NCBI RefSeq assembly: GCF_018449655.1
Contig: NZ_JAAVUX010000027.1
Coordinates: 1-55,932 of the forward strand
Origin: Pseudomonas sp. dw_358
GTDB taxonomy: Bacteria > Pseudomonadota > Gammaproteobacteria > Pseudomonadales > Pseudomonadaceae
Direction of reading: 5' to 3'
DNA: 55,932 bases
In this document: positions 26,773-35,639 of the stretch, piece after piece
Layout of the letters: each line of letters opens with the position of its first letter
How positions within the stretch are numbered: position 1 is the stretch's first letter
Position numbers and translations under genes: made by a program
Notes under the pieces: model-generated
What the model was told of the DNA's origin: nothing
The model's database searches: none
What the model saw: the letters and a program-made list of their open reading frames with translations, nothing else

Positions 26773-28242
26773 ATGAACATTGCCCTGCAAGCCGCCGACC
26801 TGCGCGTCCACCCCCTGTACATCAACGGCCAATGGCGCCCGGGCAGTGACGGGCAGATCGATCAGGACATCAACCCGGCCACCGGCCAATGTTTCGCCCT
26901 GGTGGCGCAAGCCAGCCCGGCTGACGTGGAAGACGCCATCGCCGCCGCCTACGCCGCGCGCGAGAGCTGGGCGCAGAGGCTGGTGGGCGATCGCGAGGCG
27001 TTGTTGCTCAAGGCTGCCGATATCATCCAGGGCCGTGCCGATGAGCTGCGCGACCTGCTCATCGAAGAGACCGGCTCGACCTGGCTCAAGGCCCCGTGGG
27101 AAGTGAGCTACGCCGTAGCCTGCCTGCGCAGCGCGGCGGCCTGCACCCGTCAGGCCCACGGCCAGACCTTCCCGACTTGCTCACCGGGACAGATCGGCAT
27201 GACGGTCCGTCAGCCACTGGGGGTGATCGCCGGGATTGCGCCCTTCAACTCGCCGCTGCTGCTGTCGATGAAAAAGATCGCCTTTGCCCTCGCTGCCGGC
27301 AACACCTTCATCCTCAAGCCATCGGAACTCGCGCCCCTGACCGGTCTGCGCATTGCCGAGATATTCGAGCAGGCCGGCCTGCCTGCCGGGGTGTTCAACG
27401 TGATACCGGGGTCGGCGCAGACCGTCGGCGAGCGGTTGGTCAGCGACCCGCGCATCCGCATGGTGACCTTCACCGGCTCCAACAAGGTCGGGCGCCTGAT
27501 TGCCAGCGAAGCGGGCAAGCACATGAAGAAGGTCTGCCTGGAGATGGGCGGCAAGAGCCCGCTGGTGGTGCTGGCCGATGCCGAGTTGGCTTACGCCGTG
27601 GACGCGGCCGCCTTCGGCGTGTTCTATCACCAGGGCCAGGTGTGCATGGCCAACTCGCGCATCATTGTCGAAGACGCGCTGTACGAGCGGTTCTGCACCG
27701 CCTTCGCCGCCAAGGCCGGCACCATCAAGGTCGGTGACCCGCGCGACCCGGCCACGGTGATCGGCCCGCTGATTCGCGAGCAGCAGTGTGCGTTCATCCT
27801 GGCGCAACTGGACGATGCCCTGGGCAAAGGCGCGCGGCTGCTGGCCGGGGGCAGCCATCGAGGCCCCTACTTCGACGCGACCGTGCTGGTGGACGTCCGC
27901 CCGGACATGGCCATCTACGATGAAGAATCCTTCGGCCCGGTGACCTCGATCTACCGTGCCCGCGACTACGAACACGCCTTGCGGCTGGCCAACGACACCC
28001 AGTACGGCCTGAGCGCGGCGATCGTCACCAACGACCTGCAAAAGGCCATGGACTTCTCCCGCCGCTCCACCGCCGGCATGGTGCACATCAATGACACGAC
28101 GATCTCCGACGAGCCCCATATCGCCTTCGGCGGCAATCAAGGCAGCGGCTTTGGCCGCGAAGGCGGTCAGGCGTCCATGGACGAAATGAGCGAGGTGAAG
28201 TGGGTGACGATCCAGATGGGCAAGCGCGACTTTCCCTTTTAA
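26773..28242 (+). CDS. NAD(P)-dependent aldehyde dehydrogenase (aromatic/vanillin-type)
   Basis: A 489-residue aldehyde dehydrogenase. Catalytic residues are Asn159 (IAPFNSP), Glu257 (LEMGGKSP) and the nucleophile Cys291 (HQGQVCMANSR). The QGQVCMA setting and the overall length fit the benzaldehyde/salicylaldehyde/vanillin dehydrogenase branch more than betaine or succinate semialdehyde types. The ribosome site before ATG 26773 is weak. An AraC/XylS-type gene and convergent antABC follow, so conversion of an aromatic aldehyde to an acid is a reasonable inference. Confidence 0.85.
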   Translation: MNIALQAADLRVHPLYINGQWRPGSDGQIDQDINPATGQCFALVAQASPADVEDAIAAAYAARESWAQRLVGDREALLLKAADIIQGRADELRDLLIEETGSTWLKAPWEVSYAVACLRSAAACTRQAHGQTFPTCSPGQIGMTVRQPLGVIAGIAPFNSPLLLSMKKIAFALAAGNTFILKPSELAPLTGLRIAEIFEQAGLPAGVFNVIPGSAQTVGERLVSDPRIRMVTFTGSNKVGRLIASEAGKHMKKVCLEMGGKSPLVVLADAELAYAVDAAAFGVFYHQGQVCMANSRIIVEDALYERFCTAFAAKAGTIKVGDPRDPATVIGPLIREQQCAFILAQLDDALGKGARLLAGGSHRGPYFDATVLVDVRPDMAIYDEESFGPVTSIYRARDYEHALRLANDTQYGLSAAIVTNDLQKAMDFSRRSTAGMVHINDTTISDEPHIAFGGNQGSGFGREGGQASMDEMSEVKWVTIQMGKRDFPF

Positions 28243-28245
28243 GAA

Positions 28246-28278
28246 GTGCCGGGCACAAAGCTTGCTTGATCCCGGCAC
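28246..28278. terminator. Stem-loop between the aldehyde dehydrogenase and AraC genes
   Basis: Perfect 8-bp arms GTGCCGGG and CCCGGCAC flank a 17-nt loop 4 bp after the dehydrogenase stop. There is no T-run, so it may only attenuate transcription into the regulator gene. Confidence 0.4.
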
Positions 28279-28298
28279 AGCCTGAACGGGAGAGCCCC

Positions 28299-29297
28299 AT
28301 GAACCTTTGCCACATGCGCACCGCCGGCCAGCCGCTGGCCGCTGCGCAGCACTGGATGGGCGATATCTGCGGGCCCCACTCGTTGCAGGCCCGGCGTCCG
28401 GGCCAGGTCGCCTTTGCCCACAGCGGGCACCGCCTGGGCGCACTGGCGACCACCTTGGGGCACATCCAGTACGGCACCGACGTTACCGTCGGGGTGGAAT
28501 CGCAACACCGCCTGAACAGCTACAGCCTGAGCCTGCCCCTCAGCGGCTGCCAGGAACTGCGCACCGCAGGCCGCGACCTGCTCTCGGACAGCACCCGCGC
28601 GCTGATCATCGCCCCAGAGGACAGCCAGCAACTGAGCATTTCCGGCGACTGCCGCAAGGTCCAGATCGCGATCACGGTGGCGGCCATGAACAGCGTCGCC
28701 GAGCAGATGCTGCAGCGCCCCCTGTCGACGCCGATCCGCTTCGATCCTTTGATGGACGCCCTCGGCGGCAGCAGCGCGGGCTGGTGGCGGCTGGTGGATT
28801 TTCACTTGCGCGAACTGACCCTCAGCGACGCCCTCTATCGCCAGCCCGGCATTGCCCGCGACCTTGAAGCAACCCTGATCAAGACGCTGCTGGTGAGCCA
28901 GCCGAACAATTACTCCAGCGAATTGCGCGAGGCCAGCCAGGGACGCATTCCCCAGCCGCTGAAGAACGCCCGTCACTTCATCGAGCAGCACCTGCGCGAC
29001 GACCTGAACCCCGACGACATCGCCCAGGCCGCCGGGGTCAGCCGGGCGAGGCTGTTCGAAGGGTTTCGTCTGCACTACCAATGCACGCCGATGCAGATGC
29101 TCAAGCACAAGCGCCTGGAGGCGGCCCGCCGCACCTTGCTGGAAGACGGCGCCAGCAGCAACGTCACCGAGGTGGCCTTGAGCTGGGGCCTGAGCCACCT
29201 GGGGCGGTTTTCCGGCGACTACCAGCGGGCCTTCGGCGAATACCCTTCCGAAACCCTGGCCCGGCAAGCGCGCCCTGTCAGGCATGGCTCTCGATGA
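28299..29297 (+). CDS. AraC/XylS-family regulator, candidate AntR
   Basis: A 332-residue regulator with an AraC-binding-like N-terminal domain (NSYSLSLPLSGCQEL) and a C-terminal double helix-turn-helix (NPDDIAQAAGVSRARLFEGF, then a second unit with LSWGLSHLGRFSGDY). This is the BenR/XylS/AntR architecture that activates aromatic dioxygenase operons. It lies 57 bp after the aldehyde dehydrogenase, and its 3' end overlaps that of antC by 20 bp in convergent orientation. Assignment as the antABC activator is by position and family only. Confidence 0.82.
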   Translation: MNLCHMRTAGQPLAAAQHWMGDICGPHSLQARRPGQVAFAHSGHRLGALATTLGHIQYGTDVTVGVESQHRLNSYSLSLPLSGCQELRTAGRDLLSDSTRALIIAPEDSQQLSISGDCRKVQIAITVAAMNSVAEQMLQRPLSTPIRFDPLMDALGGSSAGWWRLVDFHLRELTLSDALYRQPGIARDLEATLIKTLLVSQPNNYSSELREASQGRIPQPLKNARHFIEQHLRDDLNPDDIAQAAGVSRARLFEGFRLHYQCTPMQMLKHKRLEAARRTLLEDGASSNVTEVALSWGLSHLGRFSGDYQRAFGEYPSETLARQARPVRHGSR

Positions 29298-30297
29298 ATT
29301 TTTCGAAGTACAGCCGCGCATCTTGCGCGGCCTGAGCCTCCCGCCAGGCCTTGATCGACTCCACCATGGGCGGCGGCCCGCACACGTACAGATCAAAGGG
29401 ACGTTCGCCCACGGCTGCCTGATCCAGATGGTCGGCGATGTAGCCGCGCCGGCCTGCCCAGGCGGCTCCCGGCTGGCTGATCACCGGCACGAAAGTGAAG
29501 TCGGTAATGCGCCGGGCGTAGTCCTCGATACGCGCCAGCTCGCATAAGTCGGCGACGTCGCGCACACCGTGGTAAAGCCGCACCGGATGCCCGCAGCCGC
29601 CCTGCTCGGCCAGCTCATCGAGCATGCCGAGGAACGCCGACAACCCCGTACCCCCCGCCACCATTACCAGCGGGCGCTCGACATGGCGCAGGTAAAACGT
29701 GCCCAGCGGCGCCTCGAACTCGATCAGGTCACCCACCTCGCAGCGTTCGCGCAGGTAGTCGCTCATCACCCCGTCGGACAGCAGCCGCACGAGAAACTGC
29801 AAGGTGCCGGTGCCCGAGGCGTTGGCGAACGAATAGGCACGGCTCTGCTCGGTACCGGGTATGTGCAGCCGCGCATATTGCCCCGGCAGGTAATCCAGGA
29901 TCGCTTCGCCGTCGAGCTTTACATGGAGGATGGCGGTGCGGGCCGACGGTCGTTCCAGCGCCGTGACCCGCGCGCGGTGGCGGCCAGGCTCGGCCTTGCT
30001 GCACAGGGTGGAGTCGTAGTCGAAGTAAAACGCCGCATCCGAGAGCAACCGGGTCTGGCAGCTCAACACCTTGTGCCGGGCCAGGTCGGCCGCGGACAGG
30101 GCTTCATCGTCGACGTAGTCCTGGGTGTAGAGGCCGCTTTCACAGCGCCCCTGGCAGGTGGCGCAGACGCCTTCGCGGCAGTCCAGCGGCAGGGTGATGC
30201 CGCTGCGCAGCGCTGCGTCCAGCAGCCGTTCGTTTTTCTGCACGGTGCAGAACAGGGTCTTGCCGTCGGCAAAACTGAGGGCGGCTTTGTAGGTCAT
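29278..30297 (-). CDS. antC: Anthranilate 1,2-dioxygenase electron transfer component
   Basis: A 339-residue reductase. An N-terminal plant-type 2Fe-2S ferredoxin domain (DCREGVCATCQGRC with a distal Cys in LSCQT) is followed by FAD-binding (RAYSFAN) and NAD-binding (GGTGLSAFL, CGPPPM) domains. It passes electrons from NADH to the dioxygenase. ATG 30297 is preferred; a TTG at 30315 immediately abuts the antB stop. It is the last gene of antABC. BenC has the same architecture, so the symbol rests on the clear AntA type of its partner. Confidence 0.85.
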   Translation of the reverse strand: MTYKAALSFADGKTLFCTVQKNERLLDAALRSGITLPLDCREGVCATCQGRCESGLYTQDYVDDEALSAADLARHKVLSCQTRLLSDAAFYFDYDSTLCSKAEPGRHRARVTALERPSARTAILHVKLDGEAILDYLPGQYARLHIPGTEQSRAYSFANASGTGTLQFLVRLLSDGVMSDYLRERCEVGDLIEFEAPLGTFYLRHVERPLVMVAGGTGLSAFLGMLDELAEQGGCGHPVRLYHGVRDVADLCELARIEDYARRITDFTFVPVISQPGAAWAGRRGYIADHLDQAAVGERPFDLYVCGPPPMVESIKAWREAQAAQDARLYFEKFIESHA

Positions 30298-30315
30298 GGG
30301 CGGCGGTTCCGACAA

Positions 30316-30810
30316 TCAGAGATGGTAGAAATCGAGCACCGAATTGATGGTGTCGTTGAGCAGCACCACGTGTTTGCGGCTGATCTTCCAGCTGTCACCT
30401 GCCGCTCTCAGGGTGTAGGTGGCGTAGCCGAAGAACGCTTCGCTGACCTGCAGGCGGTGGAACAGCGTGTGCCAGTTGACCCGCGCTTGCAGGTCGCCGT
30501 CCGGCAGCGCCTGCAGGCGCAGGTTGTTGACCAGGTGCACCGTACGCGGCAAGGGCGTCGCCGACGCGGCCTTGCCGGTGCGCAGGCGAAACACCCGGTC
30601 TTCCAGGCCGCCGCGGTTGGCATAGTAGATCAGCGACATGCCCTTCTTCGGGTCTGTGGTGTAGACATGCTCGGAGTCCCACTGCGGCAGGTGGAATTCG
30701 CTGTCCTCGCTGAACAGGTCGAGGTAGGCGTCCCAATCCTGGTTGTCGCAGTGCTCGCTCAGTAGGTAGAAGAACTGTTCGACGCGGTACTGAAGTTCGG
30801 CATTCATCAT
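30316..30810 (-). CDS. antB: Anthranilate 1,2-dioxygenase small subunit
   Basis: A 164-residue ring-hydroxylating dioxygenase beta subunit (RVEQFFYLLSEHCDNQDWDAY at the N terminus, GYATYTLR near the end), a structural partner of AntA. Its ATG at 30810 shares one base with the antA stop (TGATG), with AAGGA upstream, so the two are translationally coupled. A second ATG follows at once. Length matches BenB/AntB subunits. Confidence 0.87.
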   Translation of the reverse strand: MMNAELQYRVEQFFYLLSEHCDNQDWDAYLDLFSEDSEFHLPQWDSEHVYTTDPKKGMSLIYYANRGGLEDRVFRLRTGKAASATPLPRTVHLVNNLRLQALPDGDLQARVNWHTLFHRLQVSEAFFGYATYTLRAAGDSWKISRKHVVLLNDTINSVLDFYHL

Positions 30811-32210
30811 CACAGTTCCTTGAGGTTAAGGGCTTGCTCGTGGGCGGCCTTGCGGGCCAGGCCTTCGAGCAGAAAACGCTGCCAGTTGCCATGCTGATTG
30901 ACGTACAGGCCTTCGTGGGTGAACTCGGTGCCGGTCAACACGGGCGAGATGCCGATGGCCTGGCTGTTGGCGGTGGGCCCTTCGACCCATTGGCTGTGGC
31001 CACGGGAGATGTCGCTCCAACGTTCAAGGCGCGCCTGGAAACCGCGCTGGGCTTCGCGGAATTCGACAAGGTCGTCGGGGGTGCCGAGGCCGGAGACGTT
31101 GAAGAAATCCTCGAATTGACGGATACGGTTCTCGCGGTCGGCGTCGGATTCGCCCTTCACGCCCAGGCAGAAGCTGTTGATCTCGGTCTTGTTCCAGGCC
31201 AGCGGGCGGATGATGCGCAGCTGCGAGCTGATCTGGTCGAGGAAGAACAGGCTGGGGTAGATATTGAGGTTGCGCAGGCGATGCATCATCCACTCAGCCT
31301 TGCCCTGCCCGTGCTCACTGACCAGGCGCGGCATGATGCTGGCATAGCCGGGACGCACGGCCGGGTTGGGCATGTCGCTGAACAGCAGGCTGTGGCCGTT
31401 GTGGAAGGAGAACCAGCCGTCGTCGGTGGCCTTGTCGCCGGCGCCCAGCTTGCTGTAGTCCAGGGTATCGGCGTTGCTCAGGCCCTTGTCGCTGTTGACC
31501 TGCTGGCGGTGCTGCACCGTGGCCACGTAGTTGTAGTGCACGGTGCTGACGTGGTAACCGTCCAGGCCGTTCTCGTTCTGCAGCTTCCAGTTGCCGTCGT
31601 AGGTGTAGGCCGACTTGCCCGGCAGCACCTCCAGTTCACCGCTGGGTGATTGGGCCACCATCATGTCGAAGAACACGGTGGCGTCGCCGAGGAAGTCCTT
31701 GAGGCTGTCGCTGCCCTGCACGTCGAGGCTGATGAAGACGAAGCCTTTGTAGCTCTCGATGCGGGCCTTTTTCAGGCCTCGGGTGGCCTTGTCGAAGCCC
31801 TCGGAATACTCGCCGGGTGCCTTGACCTTGACCAGGCGCCCGTCGCTTTTGTAGCACCAGGCATGGAAGGGGCAGGTAAAGGTCGACTGGTTGCCCTTGC
31901 CGACCCGGGTCAGGGTGGTGCCGCGATGCTGGCAGGCATTGATCAGGGCGTTAAGCCGACCCTCGCCGTCGCGGGTGATGATCATCGGCTGGCGGCCGGC
32001 GCGCATTGTCATGAAGTCGTGGGGGTTGGCGATCTGGCTTTCGTGGCAGGCGTAGATCCAGTTCTTTTCGAAGACCAGTTCCATCTCCAGGTCGAACAGG
32101 TCGGGCTCGGTGAACATCGCCCGGTCGACCCGGTAGATGCCTTCGGCCGGTCGAAAGTCCAGGCAGCCTTCGACGAAGTGCTGCCATTGAGCGGTCGTTC
32201 TATGGGTCAT
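30810..32210 (-). CDS. antA: Anthranilate 1,2-dioxygenase large subunit
   Basis: A 466-residue Rieske oxygenase alpha subunit. The 2Fe-2S Rieske ligands are C93-x-H95 and C113-x2-H116 (CPFHAW). The mononuclear iron motif is Asp217-x2-His220-x4-His225 (GLDGYHVSTVH). It converts anthranilate to catechol with release of CO2 and ammonia. The opening (EGCLDFRPAEGIYRVDRAMF) and the ELEVLPGKSAYTYDGNWKL stretch match what I recall of AntA rather than BenA. AGAGG precedes ATG 32210. First gene of antABC. Confidence 0.88.
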   Translation of the reverse strand: MTHRTTAQWQHFVEGCLDFRPAEGIYRVDRAMFTEPDLFDLEMELVFEKNWIYACHESQIANPHDFMTMRAGRQPMIITRDGEGRLNALINACQHRGTTLTRVGKGNQSTFTCPFHAWCYKSDGRLVKVKAPGEYSEGFDKATRGLKKARIESYKGFVFISLDVQGSDSLKDFLGDATVFFDMMVAQSPSGELEVLPGKSAYTYDGNWKLQNENGLDGYHVSTVHYNYVATVQHRQQVNSDKGLSNADTLDYSKLGAGDKATDDGWFSFHNGHSLLFSDMPNPAVRPGYASIMPRLVSEHGQGKAEWMMHRLRNLNIYPSLFFLDQISSQLRIIRPLAWNKTEINSFCLGVKGESDADRENRIRQFEDFFNVSGLGTPDDLVEFREAQRGFQARLERWSDISRGHSQWVEGPTANSQAIGISPVLTGTEFTHEGLYVNQHGNWQRFLLEGLARKAAHEQALNLKEL

Positions 32211-32587
32211 GGGGAGGACCTCTGGGCGGATGACGGTTGCCATCATTTGACGCCCGTGCACCGGGCCGCACTATCCGGCCGGTTCGCCGCCTTTATCCAC
32301 TCCGTGCGAATGACCCTCCTTTCATGCCAATCGGTGCATGACCGGCGCACTGACAAAGGCGCGAAGGCTGTTGAGCAAATCCATTGGGCGGGCTACTGGC
32401 TGAGGAACGGAGTGAGTCAGGAGGGGATTATCCCCGCTCGGGTCTTGCAGCGCCAACTCGGGCCTGAATGATCTGATCCGGTTTTTTCACGTTGATCTGA
32501 GTCTGATACTGTCTGCGCCCCCGGTTCATGATGGCGACCCCGACGCGGTCGGGAACGATCTCTTGAGAATCCTGAACCGGAGTCACC
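32211..32587. promoter_or_regulatory. 377-bp divergent antA / cyoB control region
   Basis: No ORF with coding character is visible. This segment must hold the antABC promoter (reading left) and the cyoB promoter (reading right). A partial direct repeat, CATGccaatCGG and CATGaCCGG, at about 32333-32356 could belong to an AraC/XylS half-site pair, but I could not match a known consensus. CGGAG precedes the cyoB ATG. Confidence 0.35.
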
Positions 32588-34546
32588 ATGTTTGGAAAGC
32601 TGAGCCTGTCGGCCATCCCCTACCATGAACCGATCATCATGATCACCCTGGCCGGCGTGGCAGTGCTGGCCCTGCTGATCATCGGCGCCCTGACCCAATA
32701 CCGCCAATGGGGCTACCTGTGGCGCGAATGGCTGACCTCGGTGGACCACAAGCGCATCGGTGTGATGTATATCGTCGTGGCCATGGTCATGCTGGTGCGC
32801 GGCTTTGCCGATGCCTTGATGATGCGCACGCAACTGGCCGTGGCCACCGACGGCCAGCCAGGGTTCCTGCCGCCGGAGCACTACGACCAGATCTTCACCG
32901 CCCACGGGGTGATCATGATCATCTTCATGGCCATGCCGTTTTTCACCGGTTTGATGAACGTGGTGCTGCCCTTGCAGATCGGTGCGCGGGACGTGGCCTT
33001 TCCCTTCCTCAATTCCTTGAGCTTCTGGCTGCTGGTGGCCGGCGTGGTGCTGATCAACCTGTCCTTGGGCATCGGTGAGTTCGCCAAAACCGGGTGGGTC
33101 GCCTACCCACCGCTATCCGGGTTGCAGTACAGCCCCGGCGTGGGCGTTGACTATTACATCTGGGCCTTGCAGCTGTCCGGGCTGGGCACGACCCTGACCG
33201 GGATCAACTTTCTGGTGACGGTGCTAAAGATGCGCGCACCGGGTATGAAGCTGATGCAGATGCCGATTTTCACCTGGACCTGCACCTGGGCCAACGTGCT
33301 GATTGTCAGCTCGTTCCCGATCCTTACCGGGGTGCTGGCCATGCTGACCCTGGACCGCTACCTGGGTTTTCACTTCTTCACCAACGAGCTGGGCGGCAAC
33401 CCGATGATGTACGTCAACTTGTTTTGGGCCTGGGGGCATCCGGAGGTGTACATCCTGGTGCTGCCGGCCTTCGGTGTGTTTTCCGAAGTGGTGTCGACCT
33501 TTAGCGGCAAGAAGCTGTTCGGCCATACCTCGATGATCATCGCCAGCGGCGCGATTACCTGCCTGGGCTTCATGGTCTGGCTGCACCACTTCTTCACCAT
33601 GGGCTCGGGGGCCAGCGTCAACGCCTTCTTCGGCCTGGCGACCATGACCATTTCCATTCCCACCGGCGTCAAGCTGTTCAATTGGCTGTTCACCCTCTAT
33701 CGCGGTCGCCTGCGCTTCACCTCGCCGATGTGGTGGACCCTGGGCTTTCTGGTGACCTTCTCCATCGGCGGCATGACCGGCGTACTGCTGGCGATTCCCG
33801 GGGCCGACTTCGTGCTGCACAACAGCCTGTTCCTGGTGGCGCACTTTCACAACGTGATCATTGCCGGGGCCGTGTTCGGCTACCTGGCCGGGTTCACCTT
33901 CTGGTTCCCCAAGGTCTTCGGTTTCAAGCTGCATGAAGGCTGGGGCAAGGCGGCGGTGACATTCTGGCTGGTGGGTTTCTACTGTGCATTCATGCCGCTG
34001 TATGCCCTGGGCTTCATGGGCATGACCCGGCGCCTGAACCAGACCGATAACCCGGACTGGACCCCTTGGTTGCATGCCGCCTGGGTCGGCGCGGTGCTGA
34101 TCCTGCTGGGCATCGCCTGCCAGTTCATCCAGCTGTACGTCAGCGTGCGTGACCGCCGCGACAACCTGGACCTGAGCGGCGATCCGTGGAATGGCCGCAC
34201 ACTGGAGTGGTCGACGGCCTCGCCGCCGGCATTCTACAACTTCGCGGTGCTGCCGCAGGTCGACGGTATCGACGCGTTTACCGAGGCCAAGCGCAGCGGC
34301 CAGGCCCGCGCGACGCCGGTTTACAAGGCCATCCACATGCCCAGCAACACCTCGGCCGGCTTGATCATCAGCGCGCTCTTGACCCTGTTCGGCTTTGCCA
34401 TGATCTGGCACATCTGGTGGCTGGCGGCGGTGGGCCTGGCGGGAGCGATCAGCTGCTTTGTCGCCCATGCCTGCCGGGACGATCAGGGCTATTGGGTGCC
34501 GGCCCAGACCGTGCGCGCGCTCGAAGCGCAGCGTCACGTGCGATGA
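32588..34546 (+). CDS. cyoB: Orphan cytochrome bo3-type ubiquinol oxidase subunit I
   Basis: A 652-residue heme-copper oxidase subunit I whose numbering tracks E. coli CyoB exactly. Heme b ligands are His106 and His421, the heme o ligand is His419, and CuB ligands are His284, His333 and His334 with the Tyr288 cross-link. Proton channels have Asp135, Glu286 and Lys362. The quinol site has Arg71, Asp75, His98 and Gln101. All catalytic parts are therefore intact. The gene has no neighbouring cyoA, cyoC, cyoD or cyoE: antA lies upstream and a permease downstream. It may pair with subunits encoded elsewhere. Confidence 0.9.
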   Translation: MFGKLSLSAIPYHEPIIMITLAGVAVLALLIIGALTQYRQWGYLWREWLTSVDHKRIGVMYIVVAMVMLVRGFADALMMRTQLAVATDGQPGFLPPEHYDQIFTAHGVIMIIFMAMPFFTGLMNVVLPLQIGARDVAFPFLNSLSFWLLVAGVVLINLSLGIGEFAKTGWVAYPPLSGLQYSPGVGVDYYIWALQLSGLGTTLTGINFLVTVLKMRAPGMKLMQMPIFTWTCTWANVLIVSSFPILTGVLAMLTLDRYLGFHFFTNELGGNPMMYVNLFWAWGHPEVYILVLPAFGVFSEVVSTFSGKKLFGHTSMIIASGAITCLGFMVWLHHFFTMGSGASVNAFFGLATMTISIPTGVKLFNWLFTLYRGRLRFTSPMWWTLGFLVTFSIGGMTGVLLAIPGADFVLHNSLFLVAHFHNVIIAGAVFGYLAGFTFWFPKVFGFKLHEGWGKAAVTFWLVGFYCAFMPLYALGFMGMTRRLNQTDNPDWTPWLHAAWVGAVLILLGIACQFIQLYVSVRDRRDNLDLSGDPWNGRTLEWSTASPPAFYNFAVLPQVDGIDAFTEAKRSGQARATPVYKAIHMPSNTSAGLIISALLTLFGFAMIWHIWWLAAVGLAGAISCFVAHACRDDQGYWVPAQTVRALEAQRHVR

Positions 34547-34582
34547 CGTATCATAGGCGTTCGTTTCCCCACGGACGCCATC

Positions 34583-35638
34583 ATGGTCAGCCAACCCTTG
34601 CATCCCCCTGCCCGCCCCTGGGCCTTCTGGTACAAGCCGGCGCTGTTCGTGCTGGTGGCCGTGATCGGTCTGTACTATGTCAAGTGGTCACCTTATTACC
34701 TCAAGTCGTTCGTCGCCGCCGACAGCCACAGCATCGGCGGCTCGATCATCAATGACCACCCGGACTCGCCTCTGATGGCGGCGCTGGCCTATGCCCAGGT
34801 GTATTTTCTGGCGATCTGGAAGGCGGCGGTACTGGCGGTGATCCTCGGCTCCATGGTGCAGGTGCTGATCCCCCGCGACTGGTTGCTGCGGGTGTTCGGC
34901 AAGGCCGGTTTTGGGTCGACCCTGCGCGGCGGCCTGTTCGCCCTTCCGGGGATGATGTGCAGCTGCTGCGCGGCGCCGGTGGCGGCCGGGTTGCGCCGGC
35001 AGAAGGTGTCGGTGGGCGCGGCCCTGGCGTTCTGGATCGCCAACCCGGTGCTCAACCCAGCCACCTTGATCTTCATGGGCTTCGTGCTCGGTTGGCAGTT
35101 CACCGCCCTGCGCCTGGTGGCCGGGGTCGTGCTGGTGCTCGGGGTCTCGCTGTTTGCCCAGCACATCTCGCGGCCCGAGGCGCTTCCCGAAGCCGCTGTG
35201 GAAGCCGTCGAAGCCACCGGCGAGACTGATCCTGGCAGCCTGCTGGGGCGCTGGATGCGCACCTTGTGGCAACTGTTCTGGACCACCATTCCGATCTACA
35301 TCGTGGCGGTACTGGTCCTGGGCGCTGCGCGGGTCTGGCTGTTCCCCCATGGCGCCGGGCTCATGGGCGATGGCTGGGCCTTGCTGATACCGTTGGCGAT
35401 CATCGGCACCATGTTCGTGATCCCCACGGCAGCGGAAATTCCTATCGTGCAGACCCTCATGAACCTGGGCCTGGGCCTCGCCCCGTCCGTGGCGCTGCTG
35501 ATGACCCTGCCCAGCGTCAGCCTGCCGTCACTGTTGATGCTGCGCAAATCCTTTGACCGAAGAGTGCTGGCGACGGTGGCGCTGCTGACCATGCTGGTGG
35601 GCGTCATCAGCGGCGCGGTCGGGGCCTGGCTGCTCTGA
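34583..35638 (+). CDS. YraQ/ArsP-type (DUF318) permease with CSCC motif
   Basis: A 351-residue membrane protein of the predicted-permease family PF03773. It has about eight to nine hydrophobic segments, the characteristic MMCSCCAAPVAAGLRRQK loop and an FWIANPVLNPATLIFMGF segment. The paired cysteines recall the metal/metalloid-binding residues of ArsP-type permeases, but the substrate is unknown. It starts 36 bp after cyoB, so co-transcription with the oxidase is likely. It converges with selU, with the stops 1 bp apart. Confidence 0.78.
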   Translation: MVSQPLHPPARPWAFWYKPALFVLVAVIGLYYVKWSPYYLKSFVAADSHSIGGSIINDHPDSPLMAALAYAQVYFLAIWKAAVLAVILGSMVQVLIPRDWLLRVFGKAGFGSTLRGGLFALPGMMCSCCAAPVAAGLRRQKVSVGAALAFWIANPVLNPATLIFMGFVLGWQFTALRLVAGVVLVLGVSLFAQHISRPEALPEAAVEAVEATGETDPGSLLGRWMRTLWQLFWTTIPIYIVAVLVLGAARVWLFPHGAGLMGDGWALLIPLAIIGTMFVIPTAAEIPIVQTLMNLGLGLAPSVALLMTLPSVSLPSLLMLRKSFDRRVLATVALLTMLVGVISGAVGAWLL

Positions 35639-35639
35639 G

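Noticed and set aside
29278..32210. Assignment as benABC (benzoate dioxygenase)
   Set aside because: The alpha subunit opening and central region fit AntA, as I know the families, better than BenA; substrate still needs testing.
33224..34603. 459-residue reverse-strand frame opposite cyoB
   Set aside because: cyoB has all catalytic residues in place on the plus strand; the reverse frame is low-complexity HQGD-rich shadow.
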